Assembly (NCBI GenBank): GCA_947470185.1 | Contig: CANIRZ010000002.1 | Span: 1-64,000, forward strand | Direction: 5' to 3' | Source: Sphingomonadales bacterium | Lineage (GTDB): Bacteria; Pseudomonadota; Alphaproteobacteria; Sphingomonadales; Sphingomonadaceae | DNA length: 64,000 nucleotides | Shown: positions 59,718-64,000 of the stretch, in pieces | How positions within the stretch are numbered: position 1 is the first letter of the stretch | Layout of the letters: every line of letters begins with the position of its first letter | The notes under the pieces: generated by a model | What the model saw: only the letters and a program-made list of their open reading frames with translations | Database searches by the model: none | Told to the model about the DNA's origin: nothing | Made by a program: the position numbers and the translations under genes

Positions 59718-60814
59718 CCGTGATTTCCGTCGACCTTTCCAACGCACCTTATGACATCCATGTGCGTGCAGGTTTGTTGGCGGATGCAGGGACGCATTTG
59801 ATGCCCTTTGCCCGCGACAATCGCTTGCTCATAGTGACCGATGAAAATGTCGCGCAGGCCGTTTTGCCTGCGTTGCACGCCGCACTGACGGCGGTGGGAA
59901 TTGATACGGCTGTTTTCACACTTCCGGCAGGCGAAGCGGGTAAAAGCTGGGAACAGTTGGAGCGCCTGACCGATTGGCTGCTTGAACAGCATGTGGAACG
60001 CAGCGACCATATCGTCGCATTCGGGGGCGGCGTGGTCGGCGACATCACGGGTTTTGCGGCACATATCGTCAAACGCGGCTGCGCTTTTGTCCAGATCCCA
60101 ACAACTTTGCTTGCGCAGGTCGACAGCAGCGTCGGCGGCAAAACCGCGATTAACAGCGCAGCTGGCAAAAACATGGTCGGTGCCTTTCATCAGCCCGCCT
60201 TGGTGCTCATTGATCCAGACCTGTTATCAACTTTGCCCACGCGCCAGCTCGCCGCCGGTTTTGCCGAGGTGGTGAAATATGGCTTAATCGATGACCTAGA
60301 GTTTTTCGATTATTGTGACGCACATCTTGAACGCTTTTTTGCAGGCGATGCCGGTGTGCGTGCGCAAGCCATCATTCGGTCGGTGCAGTCCAAGGCGCGG
60401 ATCGTCGCTGCGGACGAGACCGAACGGACGGGCACGCGTGCCTTACTCAATCTCGGGCACACTTTCGGCCATGCGCTGGAAGCTGACACAGGCTTTTCAG
60501 ATAGACTGTTCCATGGCGAAGCGGTCGCGGCCGGCATGGCATTGGCGTTTCGCTACTCGGTCCGGCTGGGCCTTTGCCCCGCAGAGGATGCACAGCGTGC
60601 CACAGGGCTTCTAAAACGGGCGGGCTTACCTACCAACCTATCGGAGGCTGGCGTCACCGCTAATGGCGCCGCTCTGGTCGACTATATGCGGCACGACAAG
60701 AAAATGAGTGGGGGAACCCTTCCCTTCTTACTCGCACGCGGGATCGGCCAAACATTCCTGTCCAAAGATGTCCATTTGGAAGATGTTGCCGCGTTCCTCG
60801 ACAGCGAAGCTTAA
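59714..60814 (+). CDS. aroB: 3-dehydroquinate synthase
   Basis: AroB makes dehydroquinate from DAHP with NAD and zinc. The 366-residue protein has the NAD-binding 'GGGVVGDITGFAA', the 'KRGCAFVQIPTTLLAQVDSSVGGKTAIN' signature and the zinc-ligand histidines in 'LNLGHTFGHALE' and 'LFHGEAVAAGM'. It is the second gene of the aroK-aroB pair and converges on the antiporter gene, overlapping it by four bases. Confidence 0.97.
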   Translation: MTVISVDLSNAPYDIHVRAGLLADAGTHLMPFARDNRLLIVTDENVAQAVLPALHAALTAVGIDTAVFTLPAGEAGKSWEQLERLTDWLLEQHVERSDHIVAFGGGVVGDITGFAAHIVKRGCAFVQIPTTLLAQVDSSVGGKTAINSAAGKNMVGAFHQPALVLIDPDLLSTLPTRQLAAGFAEVVKYGLIDDLEFFDYCDAHLERFFAGDAGVRAQAIIRSVQSKARIVAADETERTGTRALLNLGHTFGHALEADTGFSDRLFHGEAVAAGMALAFRYSVRLGLCPAEDAQRATGLLKRAGLPTNLSEAGVTANGAALVDYMRHDKKMSGGTLPFLLARGIGQTFLSKDVHLEDVAAFLDSEA

Positions 60815-62598
60815 TCCTGCGTAATTAGGAAATCGTCGGAATCATCGCCACCAAAGCTGTGGCGGGTTCCGGCGTGCATATCGCCACTATTAAATTGCGC
60901 CTTGAGCCGGCTTCGGTCACGGCGCCGGAACTCCGCGATGATATCCAGGATAACCTCGCGATCAGTGCCAAAATATTTGAGCGCATCGGCAGACATGCGG
61001 ATTGAGGATTCAAACACCTCGCGCATGATGCTGATGCCGTCATCTTCCATAAGTTTGAGCGCTTGCTCCCTGTCGAATGCACGCACGAACAACTTTGTCC
61101 GAGGGAATGTCTCGCGCACGGGTATCAGCGATTCTGCGGTCACATAACGATCATCGATGCAGAAGAATATCGCCTGCGCGTCTTCTCCCCCCGCACGCTT
61201 AAGCAAGTCAACGCGCGTGCCATCGCCATAAAAAACCTTGAAACCAAAGTCGTTGCTGAGGTCAATGGTCTGCGGGTTGATGTCAATCAACGTAACAGAG
61301 CGCCCCGCCGCCTGCATAATTTGCGATACCTGCTGTCCAAAACGGCCATGGCCGACAATGATTACATTTGCTTGCGATGCCAGTGCGGGGTCATCAAGTT
61401 GCACATCTTCCTTGCCCGTACGTGCGGCAAGCTTACCTGCAATGATCATCAGGAAAGGTGTTGTCGCCATCGACAGGGTAACGACCGCCCCGAATAGGCT
61501 TCCCGCCTCTGGCTCGATCAGCAAAGCCTGCTGCGCTGCTGTGAACAACACAAAGGCGAACTCACCGCCTTGGCTCAAAAGCATAGCCATGATGATCGAC
61601 TGCTTACTCTTCAGGCCAAAAAACCGGCCCAATGCGAAGATGACCGTTATCTTGACGGCGACGAGGGCGAGCGCAAGACTGGCTACAAACAAGGGCTGCG
61701 CAAGAATGACGTCGACATCAAGCAGCATGCCCACGGCTAGGAAAAACAGCCCAAGCAAAATTGAACGGAACGGATCAATGTCAGCCTCAAGCTCATGCCG
61801 ATACGGCGAATCCGCGAGCATCACGCCTGCAACAAACGCACCAAGCGCTGGCGACACGCCGATCGCCTGCATCACCGCAGCGCTGACGCATACCGTGAAC
61901 AGGCCAGTGACGATAAACAATTCCCGTTCCGAAATCTTGCCGACCAGCCGCAACAATGGCGACAGTAAATAACGCCCTGCCAGAACCAGCGCGACAATTG
62001 CGAGCACAGCGTACAGGGCCAGAGCCCACCCTTCAATGGCACCTTCCAGCGCTGGCGCACGCGACAAAGCGGCAACGATGGTGAGCATGGGCACAATCGA
62101 AATGTCTTGAAACAGCAAAATGGAGAAGCTCTTTTCGCCATAATCAGTCTTCATGCGTCCGCGCGACTGCAGCAATGGCAGCACCTGCGCTGTGGACGAC
62201 AATGCGAGAGGCAGGCCAAGGACCAAGGCCGCTTCCCAGCTAAAGCTTGGCATGGCAAAATGCACCACGGCAAACATACCAAGCCCGCATAAAATCACCT
62301 GTAACGGCCCGAAAAGGAAAATATCACGCCGCAACAGCCACAGCCTGCTTGGGGACAATTCCAGTCCAACCAAGAACAAAAGCAAGATAATTCCAATTTC
62401 GGAATACGCCATTATCGTCGCGGGCGCGCCAATGAGGCCTAGTCCGTCTGGCCCAATCGCAATCCCCGCGACGAGATAACCAAGCACAGCGCCTAGCCCA
62501 AGGCGGCGAAAAAGCAACACGGCAATCAGTGCAGCGCCCAGCAGCACGACCCCGCCCAACATCACATCAGCGACGAGGTTGTGCGGGGCATCCGCCAT
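60811..62598 (-). CDS. CPA2 family monovalent cation:proton antiporter (KefB/KefC-type)
   Basis: The 595-residue protein has about twelve membrane helices of the Na+/H+ exchanger fold (residues 10-390, with 'VLGYLVAGIAIGPDGLGL') and a cytoplasmic RCK domain with a Rossmann motif ('VIIVGHGRFGQQVSQIM'). It fits KefB/KefC-type glutathione-gated potassium efflux systems, though the glutathione site cannot be judged and it may transport another cation. It is followed on the same strand, one base apart, by the scaffold-like and cvpA genes upstream, so a shared transcript is likely. Confidence 0.9.
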   Translation of the reverse strand: MADAPHNLVADVMLGGVVLLGAALIAVLLFRRLGLGAVLGYLVAGIAIGPDGLGLIGAPATIMAYSEIGIILLLFLVGLELSPSRLWLLRRDIFLFGPLQVILCGLGMFAVVHFAMPSFSWEAALVLGLPLALSSTAQVLPLLQSRGRMKTDYGEKSFSILLFQDISIVPMLTIVAALSRAPALEGAIEGWALALYAVLAIVALVLAGRYLLSPLLRLVGKISERELFIVTGLFTVCVSAAVMQAIGVSPALGAFVAGVMLADSPYRHELEADIDPFRSILLGLFFLAVGMLLDVDVILAQPLFVASLALALVAVKITVIFALGRFFGLKSKQSIIMAMLLSQGGEFAFVLFTAAQQALLIEPEAGSLFGAVVTLSMATTPFLMIIAGKLAARTGKEDVQLDDPALASQANVIIVGHGRFGQQVSQIMQAAGRSVTLIDINPQTIDLSNDFGFKVFYGDGTRVDLLKRAGGEDAQAIFFCIDDRYVTAESLIPVRETFPRTKLFVRAFDREQALKLMEDDGISIMREVFESSIRMSADALKYFGTDREVILDIIAEFRRRDRSRLKAQFNSGDMHAGTRHSFGGDDSDDFLITQD

Positions 62599-63029
62599 CA
62601 GGTCTGCACATTCCGTGTTTTAGCCGCAGCAAGTATCGCGTCGTAAGGCAGCAATATTGCCGCGTGGCGCGATGGATAATCGCACGCCGCAGCAAGCAGT
62701 GCGAGGTCCGGCCAGCGCGTTGGCATCTCGCCGACACGCTTTAGCGCCGACGCGATGCCGTCGCGTAAATCTGCAATCTCGGCTATGTCCAAGCCAATCG
62801 CATTGTCTTGCAAGATAGCGGCCGAGGCCTGACCAAGCGCGCAGGCATTCGCGCGCAAGGCAAGCTGCGATATGCAACCCGCAGCGTCGGTGGTGACATC
62901 TGCCTGGATCCTGCTGCCGCACAAAGGCGATCGCACTTCCGCTGTGCCTTGCGGATCATCAAGGCGATGATTGGCGACCAAAGCGGTTGCCAACCTTAAT
63001 ATGTCACGGTTGTAGAGCGCCGAGTCCAT
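62598..63029 (-). CDS. Iron-sulfur cluster scaffold-like protein (IscU/NifU family)
   Basis: The 143-residue protein has the three conserved cysteines of the IscU/NifU N-terminal fold: C37 in 'LCGSRI', C63 in 'NACALGQASAA' and C116 before 'DYPSRHAAILLPYDA'. The aspartate next to the first cysteine in IscU is absent here. It is the divergent, sphingomonad/alphaproteobacterial type usually found beside cvpA, distinct from housekeeping IscU. It ends where the antiporter gene starts and starts where cvpA ends, so all three are probably co-transcribed. Confidence 0.82.
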   Translation of the reverse strand: MDSALYNRDILRLATALVANHRLDDPQGTAEVRSPLCGSRIQADVTTDAAGCISQLALRANACALGQASAAILQDNAIGLDIAEIADLRDGIASALKRVGEMPTRWPDLALLAAACDYPSRHAAILLPYDAILAAAKTRNVQT

Positions 63030-63553
63030 CAGTCCGCCGCCGTGGGAGAGGCTTCACGTGCGGCGCTTTGTTCGCGAACGAATTCCGACATGGCCTCTCC
63101 GCTGGCGTTGAGCAGCGGATAGGTCCGCGAAGTGGTCATCCACTCCGGCCGCCCCTCGTCTGCGCCGTAAACCATGTCATAGCCCATCACAAACAGCAGG
63201 AATATCAACGTTGCCATGATCAACCCCTTGAGCAAGCCAAATCCGAAGCCAAGCATGCGATCAACAGGACCAAGCAAAGACTTGCGCGACTTCGCCCCAA
63301 GAGAACGCGAAATCCATTTGCCAAGCGCGTAAATCACAATGACAATCGCCAAGAAGGCCGCCACCGCTGCGCCCGAGCCAGAGCCCACGGCCTCAGTCAG
63401 AATGGCTGTCGCGGGGGCATGAAACATACGGACAGCAGCGATAATCAATACCCAGGCGATCATCGACAGCGCCTCTTGCACAAAGCCACGCAAGAGACCG
63501 AGCACGGCCCCGCTGCCGAGCAGAAACAGAACAATTATATCAAGTGCCGTCAT
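63029..63553 (-). CDS. cvpA: CvpA family membrane protein
   Basis: The 174-residue protein has four predicted membrane helices and the family pattern 'MTALDIIVLFLLGSGAVLGLLRGFVQEALSMIAWV' split over helices one and two, and 'GPVDRMLGFGFGLLKGLI' in the middle. CvpA was named for colicin V production in E. coli and has roles in envelope stress; the exact function is unclear. It is the first gene of the cvpA/scaffold/antiporter run and lies 133 bp from radA. Confidence 0.9.
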   Translation of the reverse strand: MTALDIIVLFLLGSGAVLGLLRGFVQEALSMIAWVLIIAAVRMFHAPATAILTEAVGSGSGAAVAAFLAIVIVIYALGKWISRSLGAKSRKSLLGPVDRMLGFGFGLLKGLIMATLIFLLFVMGYDMVYGADEGRPEWMTTSRTYPLLNASGEAMSEFVREQSAAREASPTAAD

Positions 63554-63685
63554 CTGTTCCTCTTGCCCATTTCGTTGAAACGCAATGTTTCGTGCTTGCG
63601 GATCGCTTTGTATTCCGATGCCCGAACAGACAACCGATCATATTGCTTTGCGGCGCGCGGACTGCCCCTTGGGATATGATTAGAT

Positions 63686-64000
63686 TTAGGGGCGTCCCAG
63701 CATATGGTCAACGAGATTGGCAAGCGTGCGGAACTCTTGTGTCGAAATACCCGCCTGACCTTTTACCGACGGCGGGACTAAAGCGCGGCTGAAGCCAAGC
63801 TTAGCAGACTCCTTTAACCGCAAGGCGCCATGCGCCACGGGACGAATTTCGCCGGACAAAGCAACTTCGCCGAACAAAACCGCGTCGGACGGCAGTGGCC
63901 GTTCGGCCAAGGCAGAGACCAATGCCGCGGCCACCGCAAGATCGGCAGCTGGGTCGGAAATGCGATAGCCACCCGCAATGTTGAGATACACCTCGGCCGT
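63686..64000 (-). CDS. radA: DNA repair protein RadA, C-terminal fragment
   Basis: Only the last 105 codons are inside the window; the gene continues past its right end. The fragment is the Lon-like C-terminal domain of RadA ('VYLNIAGGYRISDPAADLAVAAALVSAL', then 'VLFGEVALSGEIRPVAHGALRLKESAKLGF'). RadA is a RecA-like helicase that drives branch migration in recombination. The likely promoter side and the ATPase domain are out of view. Confidence 0.93.
   Translation of the reverse strand, partial: TAEVYLNIAGGYRISDPAADLAVAAALVSALAERPLPSDAVLFGEVALSGEIRPVAHGALRLKESAKLGFSRALVPPSVKGQAGISTQEFRTLANLVDHMLGRP

Overview
The window looks like chromosomal DNA of a pigmented alphaproteobacterium, most likely a sphingomonad (Sphingomonadales). 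This rests on a crtY-crtI-crtB block, xerD-accA beside aroK-aroB, a cvpA/radA end block, and many genes that overlap by ATGA, GTGA or TGATG. It is inferred from gene content; no 16S rRNA is present. I saw one tRNA, no rRNA and no CRISPR array.

Layout. 1-3.0 kb: the end of a di-haem peroxidase, a MipA-like barrel, and a DUF2141 gene overlapping a fatty-acid-hydroxylase gene. 3.0-8.5 kb: a beta-lactamase-fold hydrolase divergent from crtY-crtI-LOG-crtB. 8.5-12.4 kb: CysQ-like phosphatase, PmbA, a small membrane protein, queC-queE. 12.9-25.4 kb: five overlapping minus-strand genes (CHAT-TPR protein, small exported protein, CHASE2-adenylate cyclase, TpsB, giant TpsA). 25.6-41.9 kb: a redox island with a CcmI-like TPR protein, an FAD/two-cNMP/4[4Fe-4S] oxidoreductase, a probable cytochrome b membrane protein, an FHA-TM-decahaem protein, a phosphodiesterase-like enzyme, a decahaem/beta-propeller protein, a large probable outer-membrane barrel, a tandem HbpS/GlcG lipoprotein and a CX4CH-containing cytochrome. 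42-46.6 kb: gdhA, an aldehyde dehydrogenase and an acetolactate-synthase-like enzyme. 46.6-50.0 kb: a decayed mobile island (IS3 remnant, excisionase-type HTH, broken serine recombinase) abutting tRNA-Arg(CCT). 50.0-64 kb: mostly housekeeping genes (DUF1178, grxC, comF, methyltransferase, mutT, two Flp pilins, M48 protease, accA, xerD, aroK, aroB, a CPA2 antiporter, an IscU-like scaffold, cvpA, partial radA).

The most interesting part is 12.9-41.9 kb. A CHAT/CHASE2/two-partner-secretion operon lies next to a multihaem electron-transfer cluster. Both promoter regions carry GTAAA-N5-GTAAA repeats of the kind bound by CpxR-type regulators. The pair also holds every part of a cyclic-nucleotide circuit: a class III cyclase, two cNMP-binding domains fused to a redox enzyme, and a CpdA-like phosphodiesterase. 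The cluster has 24 CXXCH sites and one CX4CH site plus a large barrel, so electron transfer to or from the cell surface is a reasonable but untested reading.
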